NCBI GenBank assembly: GCA_025060595.1
Contig: JANXBX010000011.1
Span: forward strand, 1 to 61,698
Direction of reading: 5' to 3'
DNA: 61,698 bases
Source: Synergistota bacterium
GTDB lineage: Bacteria; Synergistota; GBS-1
Every line of letters begins with the position of its first letter. Position 1 is the stretch's first letter. Positions 17,237 through 26,185 of the stretch are shown here, in pieces. The notes under the pieces are model-generated. The model did not search any database. It was not told the origin of the DNA and saw only the letters and a list, made by a program, of their open reading frames with translations. The translations under genes and the position numbers were made by a program.

Positions 17237-18525
17237 ACTTCAATCACCTCTCCCACAACCATATGTTTTCTATAATTTTTAGGTAGAACTAAAAAACCAA
17301 AATCATCTTTAAGTAATTCCTCTTTAAAAGGAGAAACCTCTAAACCAAACCTCAAAAGTCCAAGAAATATCCCTGCTCTATCTATTCTTCCCAAAAAAAT
17401 ACCCCCTATTACTTTTCCATCTTTTATCACTATCTTACGATATAAAGGTGCTTTACTTTCCTTTCTCACTAAAACTTCGTACCCGTCTAGGTCAACGGGA
17501 TTGGATATTCCAAAGGATATTACGGGAATACCGGCTATTTCAACTGAATTCATCGCAAAAAGCCCATCATATTTGGTTTCCTTTCCAGCCATATTAAATC
17601 CCGCAACCCTACCTTGACGAAAAGCCACTGGCCATAAGGCTAATACCTCACTATTCGAATTTAAAAAACTTTTCGCTTGAACAACGTCTCCAGCTGCATA
17701 TATCTCTTTTATATTGGTTTGCATATAATCATTTACAACGATTCCCCTATCATAATTTATAGGAGTATCTTTTATTAGATCCAAATTGGGCCTTACTCCA
17801 ATAGCGATAACAAGGAGTGCAGTTTCAATCATCTCTCCACTTCTCAAATACACTTTTTTCAAAATCCCATTATCACCAGAAACAGAAACAATCGTATCCT
17901 CCTTCACCACACTACACCCCAAGTTTGCTAAAGCTCTTTCTAATATGCCAGATGCCTCGATGTCCAAAGTGTTCGGAAGAATTCTATCAGCAAGCTCTAT
18001 AATAGTAACCCTCATCCCTCTCGCCACAAGACCTTCTGCTGCCTTAAGTCCTATTAATCCTCCCCCTAAAACCACAGCAGAATTTATGTTATTTAACTTT
18101 ATATAATCAAGCATAGCCTTTGTATCAGAAAGCTTCGTAAAAGTAAAGATCCCATCTTTTATATCATTAATACCACCTATTGTAGGAATTATGGGCTTAC
18201 CACCTGTGGATATAAGCAATTTTTCAAATCTTATAACTGTTTCATCGGATAAAAAAACTAAACGCTCGTTAACATTAAGCTTCTGAGCTTTTTTCCCTAA
18301 AATTAGCTTTACACCATTTTTAGAGTAAAAATCTTTTTCTCTAAAGTAGATATTTCCTTCGTCTATCTTACCTCCAAGATAGTAAGATATCAGTGGTCTA
18401 GAATAGTTATAAACTTTTTCATCGGAAACCACAGTTAAAGAACCATTTTTGTCCTCTTCTCTTATAGATTCGATAGCTGCTATAGCAGCTACCGAATTTC
18501 CAACTATTAAATATTTACTTTCCAT
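17233..18525 (-). CDS. FAD/NAD(P)-dependent oxidoreductase of the glutamate synthase cluster
   Basis: A 430-residue pyridine-nucleotide oxidoreductase. The N-terminal FAD-binding strand-turn reads VGNSVAAIAAIESI, with Asn and Ala in place of the usual glycines. The NAD-binding motif VLGGGLIGLKAAEGL is near 153-167, and the second FAD motif IYAAGDVV near 275. It most resembles NADH oxidase and nitrite-reductase-like flavoproteins. It overlaps the iron-sulfur gene by 11 nt. I infer that it feeds electrons from NAD(P)H through the Fe-S protein to the FMN subunit, replacing GltD. Confidence 0.88.
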   Translation of the reverse strand: MESKYLIVGNSVAAIAAIESIREEDKNGSLTVVSDEKVYNYSRPLISYYLGGKIDEGNIYFREKDFYSKNGVKLILGKKAQKLNVNERLVFLSDETVIRFEKLLISTGGKPIIPTIGGINDIKDGIFTFTKLSDTKAMLDYIKLNNINSAVVLGGGLIGLKAAEGLVARGMRVTIIELADRILPNTLDIEASGILERALANLGCSVVKEDTIVSVSGDNGILKKVYLRSGEMIETALLVIAIGVRPNLDLIKDTPINYDRGIVVNDYMQTNIKEIYAAGDVVQAKSFLNSNSEVLALWPVAFRQGRVAGFNMAGKETKYDGLFAMNSVEIAGIPVISFGISNPVDLDGYEVLVRKESKAPLYRKIVIKDGKVIGGIFLGRIDRAGIFLGLLRFGLEVSPFKEELLKDDFGFLVLPKNYRKHMVVGEVIEV

Positions 18526-19009
18526 CAGTTAAACCCTCCTTCGATACTTTCTTACCCATATAATCAACCAAAACAAGAGCTTCATTAGGACAATGTTCAA
18601 CACACGCAGGAAAACCAGCATCAATACACAAATCGCACTTAGAGGCAACCTTTTTCTCCTCGTGATCCGGCTTTATAACGCCATAAGGGCAAACCATTAT
18701 ACACATCCAACATCCTACGCACTTACTCCTATTATTTAAAATCTTACTAGTCACAGGATCCCTATACATAGCCCCACTAATACAAGCTTCGATGCAAGGA
18801 GCATCTTCACAATGCCTACATTGAAGGGCAAATGAAGTTGGCCCCCTTTCTTCAAAACATATGCCAGAAACAGGTCTGGGTTCCTCTCCTTTAAAAACCT
18901 TTAAAATATTCTTAGACTTAGAGTGCTGAACTACACAATGAACTTCACATAACCTGCACCCCATGCAATACTCCTCTTTCGCAAGAATTCTCTTAAATTT
19001 TTCTACCAT
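18515..19009 (-). CDS. 4Fe-4S ferredoxin-type electron-transfer subunit
   Basis: A 164-residue protein with cysteines for four 4Fe-4S clusters, in the style of HycB/CooF or DMSO reductase B. The motifs are CMGCRLCEVHC, CRHCEDAPCIEAC, CVGCWMCIMVCPYG and CDLCIDAGFPACVEHCP. ATG at 19007-19009 follows GGGAG and overlaps the FMN subunit gene; a longer frame to 19024 is less likely. It stands between the FMN subunit and the FAD protein, so it probably carries electrons between them. Confidence 0.92.
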   Translation of the reverse strand: MVEKFKRILAKEEYCMGCRLCEVHCVVQHSKSKNILKVFKGEEPRPVSGICFEERGPTSFALQCRHCEDAPCIEACISGAMYRDPVTSKILNNRSKCVGCWMCIMVCPYGVIKPDHEEKKVASKCDLCIDAGFPACVEHCPNEALVLVDYMGKKVSKEGLTDGK

Positions 19010-20490
19010 TGCTCTCCCACGCATTTTACTCCTAATAACCCCCTTTCGGTTTCCGTCAAACCAACAGCCCTCAACTGCTCCCTATTCCCCCTTAGGGACT
19101 CTATAGCATTTATTCCCATTCCACCCAACATTTCTTTGATTTCCAAAGACCAAGCTCTCAAAAGGTTATAAGCCCTCTTGGCACCTATATCGGGATTTAA
19201 TCTCTTTGTGAGATACGGATCCTGAGTAGCTATTCCCCAATTACACCTACCGGTGTAACACTTCTGACACAAGTGACACCCTAAAGCGATCAAAGCTGCA
19301 GTAGCTATATAAACAGCATCAGCACCTAATGCTATAGCTTTTATAACATCAGCTGAACTTCTAAACCCCCCAGCAGCTATTATGCTTGCACAATGCCTTA
19401 TACCTTCCTCTCTAAGTCTTTGATCTACAACAGCTATAGCCATCTCTATAGGTATACCAACGTTGTCCCTTATAACTGTAGGAGCCGCTCCTGTACCACC
19501 TCTTATACCGTCTATAACTACAAAATCCGCACCTGCTCTTACTATTCCAGAAGCAATAGCTGCAACATTATGAACTGCTGCTATCTTAACCCCAACAGGT
19601 TTTTTATACCTCGTAGCCTCTTTAAGAGCGAAAATCAGCTGTCGTAAATCTTCTATAGAGTAAATATCATGGTGTGGTGCAGGACTAATAGCATCACTTC
19701 CTACAGGAATCATCCTCGTCTTTGACACTTCCTCACTTACTTTCTCTCCCGGAAGATGTCCACCAATACCAGGTTTAGCCCCCTGACCTATTTTTATCTC
19801 TATAGCAGCACCTACTTCTAGATACTCTTTGTTAACTCCGAAACGCCCAGAAGCAACCTGAACTATAGCTCTATCAGCATAAGGTTTAAGCTCTGAATGT
19901 AATCCCCCTTCACCAGTGTTCCAATACGTTCCGAAATTACAGGCAGCCTTAGCCAAAGACTTACAAGCATTTAAAGAGATAGAACCATAACTCATTGCAG
20001 AAAACATTATAGGTACCTCAAGCTCAAGCTGAGGTGGAATAGAAGACATAAATCTGTCAGGCTTACGTCCTAAAAAGGTTTTAAGCTCCATAGGTTCTCT
20101 AATTGGATCAATAGAAGGGTTAGTAACCTGTGCCGCATTTAAGACAAGATGCCTAAAGTAATCTCTATAAGGTCTATCGCAGCCCATCCCACTTAACAAA
20201 ATACCACCCGTTTCAGCCTGTTTTATAAGATCATAAACATCCCTATCTGACCAGTGGAAATTACTCCTAATTCTCAACTGATTTCCAACAATAGCTATCG
20301 CACTCGTCGGACAAAGATCCTCACAAAAATGACAACCAACACACTTAGTGCTATCAGAGATAACCAGATTCATCTCTGGATAATAAGAGTGAACATCAAA
20401 AGCGCACATCCTCACACAAACTTGACAATGTATACATTTACTCTCGTCCCTCTCTACATTAAATTCAGACCTATACCTTGCCTTGGCCAT
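19003..20490 (-). CDS. Glutamate synthase FMN/Fe-S catalytic subunit (archaeal type)
   Basis: Reduces 2-oxoglutarate plus ammonia to glutamate. 495 residues. Two N-terminal 4Fe-4S motifs (CIHCQVCVRMC and CVGCHFCEDLCP, within residues ~17-60) are followed by the FMN barrel of GltB: SYGSISLNA, NTGEGG, KIGQGAKPGIGGHLPG, SPAPHHDIYSIEDL, VDGIRGGTGAAP (here IDGIRGGTGAAP) and GADAVYIATAALIALGC. The 3Fe-4S site CHLCQKCYTGRCNWGIATQ closes the domain. This ferredoxin-fused, glutaminase-free layout is the archaeal/Thermotoga form. It lies 3 nt after the amidotransferase gene, and the two must work together. Confidence 0.95.
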   Translation of the reverse strand: MAKARYRSEFNVERDESKCIHCQVCVRMCAFDVHSYYPEMNLVISDSTKCVGCHFCEDLCPTSAIAIVGNQLRIRSNFHWSDRDVYDLIKQAETGGILLSGMGCDRPYRDYFRHLVLNAAQVTNPSIDPIREPMELKTFLGRKPDRFMSSIPPQLELEVPIMFSAMSYGSISLNACKSLAKAACNFGTYWNTGEGGLHSELKPYADRAIVQVASGRFGVNKEYLEVGAAIEIKIGQGAKPGIGGHLPGEKVSEEVSKTRMIPVGSDAISPAPHHDIYSIEDLRQLIFALKEATRYKKPVGVKIAAVHNVAAIASGIVRAGADFVVIDGIRGGTGAAPTVIRDNVGIPIEMAIAVVDQRLREEGIRHCASIIAAGGFRSSADVIKAIALGADAVYIATAALIALGCHLCQKCYTGRCNWGIATQDPYLTKRLNPDIGAKRAYNLLRAWSLEIKEMLGGMGINAIESLRGNREQLRAVGLTETERGLLGVKCVGEQW

Positions 20491-20493
20491 TTT

Positions 20494-21585
20494 TTATCCC
20501 TCCACCTTACCAATAACAGGCTCACCAGCCTTTGGCATCCAAACTTTTTCTAGACCATTAGAAATCGCTCGTATAGCTGACTCTTCAGAAGCTATATATA
20601 AAAAATCTCCTCCTTTAGCAGCTACAAGAGGCCTTAACTTAGTCCTATCATTTAAACCAATCATATAATGTGAATTAGCAATTACTACAGCAAAAGGTCC
20701 ATTAACAAGAGCAGGGCCATAGATTATTCTCAATAATTTCAGAAACTCCTTTTTACTTTCATCTTCTATTTTTTCTATCTGAGACCAGAAAGGGGCTGAA
20801 AGAATATTTGCTACAACATCAAAAGAAAGACCATGTTTACGAACTAACAAATCAAACAAATAGACTAAAACTTCCGTATCAGTCGAGAAAGTACAATAGT
20901 ATCCAAAACCCTCTAAGTACCTCTTATTCACTCCATAGGATGATATTTCTCCATTATGAACTAAAGCCCAATCAAGTATTCCAAATGGATGCGCTCCTCC
21001 CCACCAACCAGGCGTGTTTGTCGGAAACCTATTGTGAGCTATCCATAAATAGCCTCTATATTCCGGAATCTTATAAAACTCTCCCATTACTTCAGGGTCT
21101 CCAACTCCTTTAAAAATACCCATGTTCTTACCAGAAGAAAATATACAAGCCCCGTCTATTTTTCTATTTATCTTCATGACACTGTGAACTATATCTTCTT
21201 CCACACTTTCACTTTCTCTAAAACTAATAAAATATCTCCAGAGTAAAGGAACATTCTCAACAACATTTACCTTCTTAACAGATATAGGTTCATGATAAAC
21301 AATAATAAAGTTGCTCTTTAAATAATCCTCAACAACACACTTAGCCGATTCTGTATAATACATTATATGAAAGCACCAATAATCCTTAAACTCGGGATAA
21401 ATTCCATAACCCGCAAAACCACTGCCTAATCCATTTCCACGCTCACGCATGCAACAAATAGAATTTAAAATAAGTTCCCCCGAAAAAGATTCACCCTTTT
21501 GATTCATTACCCCTACAACTCCACAACCTGATGGATTTCTCAACTCTCGGTCAAAAAACAACCTTTTAAAATCAACTCCGCTCAT
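20494..21585 (-). CDS. Glutamate synthase glutamine amidotransferase subunit (class II)
   Basis: Releases ammonia from glutamine for the FMN subunit. An Ntn-hydrolase of 363 residues. The nucleophile is Cys21 in PSGCGVVGVM, so 20 residues must be removed by self-processing, as in GltB-type enzymes. Further motifs are HNRFPTNTPGWWGGAHPFG, LVHNGEISSYG, FSTDTEVLVYL and GPFAVVIA. The ATG is 8 nt after GGAGGAG. First gene of the five-gene cluster under its own promoter. Confidence 0.93.
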   Translation of the reverse strand: MSGVDFKRLFFDRELRNPSGCGVVGVMNQKGESFSGELILNSICCMRERGNGLGSGFAGYGIYPEFKDYWCFHIMYYTESAKCVVEDYLKSNFIIVYHEPISVKKVNVVENVPLLWRYFISFRESESVEEDIVHSVMKINRKIDGACIFSSGKNMGIFKGVGDPEVMGEFYKIPEYRGYLWIAHNRFPTNTPGWWGGAHPFGILDWALVHNGEISSYGVNKRYLEGFGYYCTFSTDTEVLVYLFDLLVRKHGLSFDVVANILSAPFWSQIEKIEDESKKEFLKLLRIIYGPALVNGPFAVVIANSHYMIGLNDRTKLRPLVAAKGGDFLYIASEESAIRAISNGLEKVWMPKAGEPVIGKVEG

Positions 21586-21622
21586 CCTTACATCTCCTCC
21601 ATCTAAATAATATTAGTTATTA

Positions 21623-21651
21623 ATTTTAATATAACTATAATATTAAGTCAA
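21623..21651 (-). promoter_or_regulatory. Promoter of the glutamate synthase cluster
   Basis: TTGACT (21646-21651), 17-bp spacer, TAAAAT (21623-21628), about 35 nt upstream of the first gene. Unlike glnA and amt it has a good -35 and no 11-bp repeats, so this cluster looks constitutive or otherwise controlled. Confidence 0.7.
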
Positions 21652-22059
21652 GGCATCAAAAAGAATTTTATAAAACAGCATGTAAGGTATTTTGAAGCAA
21701 GATTTAATAGCATCTTATCAATATTGACAAAGATGCTTTCATACTTAAAATGTATTTCCTCTCCTATCACTCTAGTATCACAAAATAACCCATAGCCTCT
21801 CTTCTTTCCATTGCAGAATAAGAATTTAAAAGCTTTTACAATTCTTGAAACCCCTTTTAGCTTAGCTAGGGAATTAATTAGCCTTCCTCACACTAGCCAT
21901 TGATTCTTTATTTAAAACTTTCTTAAAAGTTCTTTACCTTCAAAAGAATAATAACTTCCTGTTACTCTTCTATAACGTATTCTAAATATACTTCCAATAA
22001 GGCTTATCACTTCCATAAACATCCTTGATAAAAGTTAATTATAATAAGCCTAAAATACC
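21652..22059. other. Non-coding stretch between glutamate synthase and trp promoters
   Basis: About 400 AT-rich bases without a credible gene. A plus-strand promoter-like pair TTGACA (21724-21729), 16-bp spacer, TAAAAT (21746-21751) could make a short RNA, but I see no clear terminator or conserved fold after it. Small inverted repeats (around AAAAGCTTTT and AACTTT/AAAGTT) are no more than expected in such sequence. Confidence 0.4.
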
Positions 22060-22088
22060 TTGACAGAGAGAAGAATAACTTGTATAAT
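22060..22088 (+). promoter_or_regulatory. trp operon promoter
   Basis: A perfect consensus: TTGACA (22060-22065), 17-bp spacer, TATAAT (22083-22088). Transcription should start near 22095, giving a leader of ~236 nt to the trpE start. Such a strong promoter needs the downstream attenuator to set expression. No Trp-repressor-like palindrome is evident. Confidence 0.92.
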
Positions 22089-22114
22089 TATTCTTAAATC
22101 AGGAGGAGAAAAAG

Positions 22115-22210
22115 ATGAGAAATTTTTATTCTTGCACAGTAAAGAAATCTAAAGTAAATTGGTGGTGGCAGGCTTTCAGCCTGCCGCGGGTTTATTCCTG
22201 CTATAAATAA
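22115..22210 (+). CDS. trpL: trp leader peptide (TrpL), 31 residues with three consecutive Trp
   Basis: A short frame with its own strong ribosome site (AGGAGGAG, 22101-22108) starts at ATG 22115. Residues 16-18 are WWW (codons 22160-22168), followed by QAFSLP, and the frame ends at TAA 22208-22210. The Trp codons lie at the base and 5' arm of the first leader hairpin. This is the classic design in which a ribosome stalled for charged tRNA-Trp frees the antiterminator. No other leader function fits three tandem Trp codons directly before trpE. Confidence 0.93.
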   Translation: MRNFYSCTVKKSKVNWWWQAFSLPRVYSCYK

Positions 22211-22258
22211 ATTTTAAAAAGCAGGGCCGCGGCAGAAAATGCCGCGGCCCTTTTACTG
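22167..22258 (+). promoter_or_regulatory. trp attenuator: mutually exclusive hairpins 1:2, 2:3 and 3:4
   Basis: Stem 1:2 pairs GGCAGGC (22167-22173) with GCCTGCC (22179-22185). Antiterminator 2:3 pairs CTGCCGCGG (22181-22189) with CCGCGGCAG (22227-22235), a perfect 9 bp. Terminator 3:4 pairs GGGCCGCGGCA (22224-22234) with TGCCGCGGCCC (22240-22250), a perfect 11 bp with loop GAAAA followed by TTTT. Segments 2 and 3 are shared, so only 1:2 plus 3:4, or 2:3 alone, can form. Confidence 0.92.
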
Positions 22259-22271
22259 CTTTTTAAACTTT

Positions 22272-22304
22272 AAAAGGGCCGCTTCGTAAGAGAGCGGCCC
22301 TTTT
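22272..22304 (+). terminator. Second terminator just before trpE
   Basis: Perfect 12-bp stem AAAAGGGCCGCT (22272-22283) / AGCGGCCCTTTT (22293-22304) with a 9-nt loop, then AATTTT. It reuses the GGGCCGC and GCGGCCCTTTT words of the first terminator, so it might also pair across with it. It ends 26 nt before the trpE start. Confidence 0.88.
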
Positions 22305-22330
22305 AATTTTCTTAAGTGGAGGTGAGTAAA

Positions 22331-23803
22331 GTGGAGAAGAGAGAAGATTTAGTAACCCTATACACGACTCTACCCCTATATTCAGAAATCCTCAAACAAG
22401 AGTTCATTAAAGACTTTTTCTCAGATACGAGCCATTCATTTATTATGAGCATCGATAAATCCTACCGAGGAGGTAAAAGGTACACTTATATTAGCAAAAA
22501 CCCTCAAAAGCTATTTAAGCTTTTTAAGAAAAATGGAAAATTTTATTACGAAGTTAACGGTATAACTTATGAGGACAAAGGTAATGACTTTGAAAAAGTT
22601 CTTGAAGAAGAAACTCGAAAACAAACCAATTTCAAAGATTTCCCCCCTTTTTACGGAGGATTATTTGGCTACATATCTTATGAAATTATCGAAAAATGGG
22701 AAGAAATATATCATATGGAGCCTAACAAAAGATTTAAAACATCTTCTATCCCAATAGCGTATTTAGGTCTTTTCAATAATATCATTGCCATAGATCACGA
22801 AGAAAAAAAACTGTATCTAATTAAAAATCTCGAAAAAGAAAAAAGTGAAAATGGACTTTTAGAATTACTTAAGGAAGCCTCCCTTTTAATAGAGAAACAG
22901 TCTAAAACAGAACAAGCAAGTGAAAAATCTAAATACCTCTATATCAAGGGACTTTCTTCAAATATTTCTAAAGAAGGCTTCCTAAAAATGGTTGAAAAAG
23001 CAAAAGATCATATTATTGCTGGAGATATATTCCAAATAGTTCTCTCTCAGAAATTTTCCTTCGAAAGCAATATAGATCCTTTAGATCTATTTTTTGCTCT
23101 CCAAGAGGAAAATCCATCCCCTTACATGTTTCTAATAAACTTCCCAGAAATAAAAATAATAGGCTCTTCACCTGAAATCCTAGTAGAAATAAAGGACAAA
23201 AAGGTAATTACGAGACCTCTTGCCGGAACAAGAAAAAGAGGGAAAAACGCTGAAGAAGACAAGAGAATAGAAAAAGAGCTTCTCGAAGATCAGAAAGAGA
23301 GAGCAGAACACGTAATGCTCGTCGACCTAGCCAGAAATGACCTTGGAAGAGTATGCAAACCTGGAAGCGTAAAAACCTCAGACCTAATGAAAATAGAGTA
23401 CTATCCTCATGTAATGCATATAGCCTCCCAAGTAGAGGGGGACCTTATAGAAAGCAAAAACCCAATCGATGTTTTAAAAGCTACTTTTCCCGCCGGAACG
23501 GTAACAGGAGCACCAAAAATAAGAGCAATGGAGCTAATAAATGATATTGAAAAAGAAGCAAGAGGGCCATACGCCGGTGCAGTAGGTTATATAAGTTTTT
23601 CCGGCGATATGGAAATGTGCATAACTATCAGAAGTCTTTACCTATATAATGGCAGATTTCATGTTCAGGCAGGAGCCGGAATAGTTGCCGACTCTAATCC
23701 AGAATCAGAGTACAAGGAAACCCTATATAAAGCAATGGGTCCTCTTAAAGCCCTAAAAAGAGCTTTAGAAAAGAATAGAATAAAAGAAACTATCAAAAAC
23801 TAA
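22331..23803 (+). CDS. trpE: Anthranilate synthase component I
   Basis: Makes anthranilate from chorismate, the first step of tryptophan synthesis. 490 residues with the chorismate-enzyme core [60 protein letters not shown] and [10 protein letters not shown]. Ala in PLAGTR marks TrpE rather than PabB, which has Lys there. The N-terminal region that carries the LLES tryptophan-feedback motif in enteric TrpE reads FIMSIDKS here, so feedback contacts may differ. GTG at 22331 follows GGAGGTGAG; an upstream in-frame GTG at 22316 has no ribosome site. First structural gene of trpEGDCFBA. Confidence 0.96.
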   Translation: MEKREDLVTLYTTLPLYSEILKQEFIKDFFSDTSHSFIMSIDKSYRGGKRYTYISKNPQKLFKLFKKNGKFYYEVNGITYEDKGNDFEKVLEEETRKQTNFKDFPPFYGGLFGYISYEIIEKWEEIYHMEPNKRFKTSSIPIAYLGLFNNIIAIDHEEKKLYLIKNLEKEKSENGLLELLKEASLLIEKQSKTEQASEKSKYLYIKGLSSNISKEGFLKMVEKAKDHIIAGDIFQIVLSQKFSFESNIDPLDLFFALQEENPSPYMFLINFPEIKIIGSSPEILVEIKDKKVITRPLAGTRKRGKNAEEDKRIEKELLEDQKERAEHVMLVDLARNDLGRVCKPGSVKTSDLMKIEYYPHVMHIASQVEGDLIESKNPIDVLKATFPAGTVTGAPKIRAMELINDIEKEARGPYAGAVGYISFSGDMEMCITIRSLYLYNGRFHVQAGAGIVADSNPESEYKETLYKAMGPLKALKRALEKNRIKETIKN

Positions 23804-23817
23804 AGGGGGGGAATAAG

Positions 23818-24414
23818 ATGATTCTAGTGATAGACAATTATGATTCTTTTACCTATAACCTGGTTCAATATCTTTTAGAATTTGATGATGTCATAGTATT
23901 TAGAAATGATAAGGTTAGCTTAAGAGAGATAAACGAAATAAAACCATCTCACATAGTAATATCTCCTGGACCCGGAAATCCAAATGATGCTGGAATATCC
24001 AATGAGGTTATTAAGAGTTTCTATAGATATATTCCCATATTAGGAATATGTCTAGGACACCAATGTATAGGATATGTATTTGGAGGTATTATCGGAAGAG
24101 CTAAAATCCCCATGCATGGGAAAACATCTTTTATCTACCACTCTAATAAGGGAATTCTACATAATATACCCTCCCCTTTCTTAGCTACAAGATACCACTC
24201 CTTAGTTGTTAAACAGGATCACCTACCAAAAATCCTTGAGATTATAGCTGAAACTGAAGATGGTGAAATTATGGGAATAATGCATAAGGATTTCCCTACA
24301 TTCGGACTTCAATTTCATCCAGAATCTGTATTAACTTCCGAAGGAAAAAAGATATTGGAAAACTTTCTTAAACTTAACCCTATAAAGAGAGGTGAACTAA
24401 ACAATGTTCGATGA
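23818..24414 (+). CDS. trpG: Anthranilate synthase component II (glutamine amidotransferase)
   Basis: Supplies ammonia from glutamine to TrpE. A class I amidotransferase of 198 residues with the triad Cys78 in GICLGHQ, His167 and Glu169 in QFHPES, and the oxyanion motif SPGPGNP. It is not fused to trpD. It lies 14 nt after trpE and overlaps trpD by 11 nt. It might also serve a PabB elsewhere, as in Bacillus, but the operon position makes TrpG its main role. Confidence 0.95.
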   Translation: MILVIDNYDSFTYNLVQYLLEFDDVIVFRNDKVSLREINEIKPSHIVISPGPGNPNDAGISNEVIKSFYRYIPILGICLGHQCIGYVFGGIIGRAKIPMHGKTSFIYHSNKGILHNIPSPFLATRYHSLVVKQDHLPKILEIIAETEDGEIMGIMHKDFPTFGLQFHPESVLTSEGKKILENFLKLNPIKRGELNNVR

Positions 24415-25432
24415 GTTATACAAAGATTCACTAGAGAAAATATTAGAAGGAAAGCATCTTTCATTCCAGGAAACAGCCACCTTAATGGAAGCTATAGTAA
24501 CAGGAGTATTGACAAACATTCAAGTAGGAGCATTACTAATAGCTTTAAGAGCAAAAGGAGAAACCCCAGAAGAGATAAGTGGAGCAGCAAAGACACTTCT
24601 TGAAAAATCCATCAAGATTAATGTAAGTAAGGATATTTTAGTAGATACATGCGGAACCGGTGGAGATATGCTAAAAACTTTTAATATATCAACTATTGTT
24701 GCTTTAGTCTGTGCAGCCGCCGGAATACCCATAGCTAAACATGGCAATAGATCTGTGTCAAGCGAGAGTGGAAGTGCAGACCTGCTTTCGGAACTGGGAG
24801 TTAAAATAGAACTTTCTCCAGAGAAGATAAAACAATCTATTGAGGAAATTAACATCGGTTTCATCTTTGCTCCTGCTTATCACACCGCAATGAAAAACGT
24901 TGCTCCTATTAGAAAAGAACTTAAAACAAGGACTATGTTTAATCTACTAGGACCATTGATTAATCCAGCTTTTCCAACTCATCAACTACTTGGCGTATAT
25001 GATGAAAGGCTCCTTAAAACCGTCGCTCAAACACTTAAAAATTTGGGGAGAAAAAGGGCTATGGTGGTTCACGGAAGCGGCGCTGATGAGCTATGCACAT
25101 GGGGGATCAATAAGGTAGCGTTACTATCGGAAGATGGAGCTATAGAAGAATTCAGTTTCTACCCAGAAGAAGTAGGAATTAAGAGAAGCCGTTTAGAAGA
25201 CATAAGAGGAGGAAAACCCTCTGAAAATGCTATTATCGCTCTAAAGATTTTAAATGGGGAAAAAGGAGCTAAACGAGACATTGTTTTACTTAATGCAGGA
25301 GCGGTTTTCATGCTCGTAGGGTTAACAGAAACAATTCAAGAAGGTATAAAGATTGCAGCCGAAGTAATTGATAGTGGAAAAGCCAAAGAAAAACTCAAAG
25401 AGCTTATAAAACTCTCTAAGGAGATGAACTAG
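24404..25432 (+). CDS. trpD: Anthranilate phosphoribosyltransferase
   Basis: Joins anthranilate with phosphoribosyl pyrophosphate. 342 residues, the usual length. The N-terminal helical part has the SFQETATLMEAIVTG region. The PRPP loop is DTCGTGGDMLKTFNIST (about 82-98), and KHGNRSVSSESGSADLLSELG and RTMFNLLGPLINPA are typical family motifs. Starts inside the end of trpG and ends 2 nt before trpC, with all signs of tight coupling. Confidence 0.97.
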   Translation: MFDELYKDSLEKILEGKHLSFQETATLMEAIVTGVLTNIQVGALLIALRAKGETPEEISGAAKTLLEKSIKINVSKDILVDTCGTGGDMLKTFNISTIVALVCAAAGIPIAKHGNRSVSSESGSADLLSELGVKIELSPEKIKQSIEEINIGFIFAPAYHTAMKNVAPIRKELKTRTMFNLLGPLINPAFPTHQLLGVYDERLLKTVAQTLKNLGRKRAMVVHGSGADELCTWGINKVALLSEDGAIEEFSFYPEEVGIKRSRLEDIRGGKPSENAIIALKILNGEKGAKRDIVLLNAGAVFMLVGLTETIQEGIKIAAEVIDSGKAKEKLKELIKLSKEMN

Positions 25433-25434
25433 AT

Positions 25435-26178
25435 ATGAAAAAAAATATTATCTCGGATATAATTAAAAATAAAGAAAAATTATTAAAATTAAAGAAAAAT
25501 GATTCTCTTTCTGTATTTAAAAGAAAAAGCTTCTTTTTAATAGGAGAAATCAAAATTTCTTCACCATCTACAGGGGTCATAAACCCAAACCTTAATGTAA
25601 AAACTCAAGTAGAAGCTTATGAGAAAGGAGGAGCAAGCGCTATTTCCGTAGTTACAGAAGAATGCTTTTTTGGGGGAAGTTTGGAACTGTTGAAGAAAGT
25701 AAAGGAACTAACGAATCTCCCTATACTTAGAAAGGACTTCATAATAGACAAGCTTCAGATATATGAAAGCTTCTTTTATGGAGCTGATATTCTCCTCCTT
25801 ATTAGTTCCATACTATCTCTAGCTAAACTTAAATCCTTTATAAGGCTTTGCCAGGATCTCGGCTTAACCCCTCTTGTAGAGGTACATACAGAAGAAGATC
25901 TTGAAAAAGCGTTCAAAGCAGGAGCAAGACTAATAGGAATAAATAACAGAAACCTTGAAACGCTTGAAGTATCTATAGAAAATACTTTAAAACTAATGCC
26001 AATACTTAATAGATTCTCAAAAAACAAAGACATCTTAGTAATTTCAGAAAGCGGAATAAGCTCACGAGAAGATGTTAAATTGCTTAAAAGCATTGGAGTC
26101 AATGGAATACTTGTAGGTTTTTCTCTTTTAACTGCTGAAGATCCATTAAGAAAAATAAAAGAGCTCTTAGAACCTTAG
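25435..26178 (+). CDS. trpC: Indole-3-glycerol phosphate synthase
   Basis: Closes the indole ring from carboxyphenylaminodeoxyribulose phosphate. A 247-residue TIM barrel with EIKISSPSTGVI (catalytic Glu/Lys strand), ISVVTEECFFGGS, PILRKDFIID, GINNRNLETLEV and ISESGISSREDV. Not fused to trpF. An AT-rich N-terminus full of lysine codons follows a short AAGGAG-like site in the trpD end. Confidence 0.96.
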   Translation: MKKNIISDIIKNKEKLLKLKKNDSLSVFKRKSFFLIGEIKISSPSTGVINPNLNVKTQVEAYEKGGASAISVVTEECFFGGSLELLKKVKELTNLPILRKDFIIDKLQIYESFFYGADILLLISSILSLAKLKSFIRLCQDLGLTPLVEVHTEEDLEKAFKAGARLIGINNRNLETLEVSIENTLKLMPILNRFSKNKDILVISESGISSREDVKLLKSIGVNGILVGFSLLTAEDPLRKIKELLEP

Positions 26179-26185
26179 AAGTAAA

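Noticed and set aside
21652-22059. A small RNA or riboswitch before the trp promoter
   Set aside because: A promoter-like pair exists at 21724-21751, but there is no clear fold, T-run terminator or known aptamer pattern. Kept only as a non-coding stretch.
22331-23803. trpE as pabB (aminodeoxychorismate synthase)
   Set aside because: The PLAGTRKRG motif has Ala where PabB has Lys, and the gene heads a full trp operon behind a Trp attenuator.
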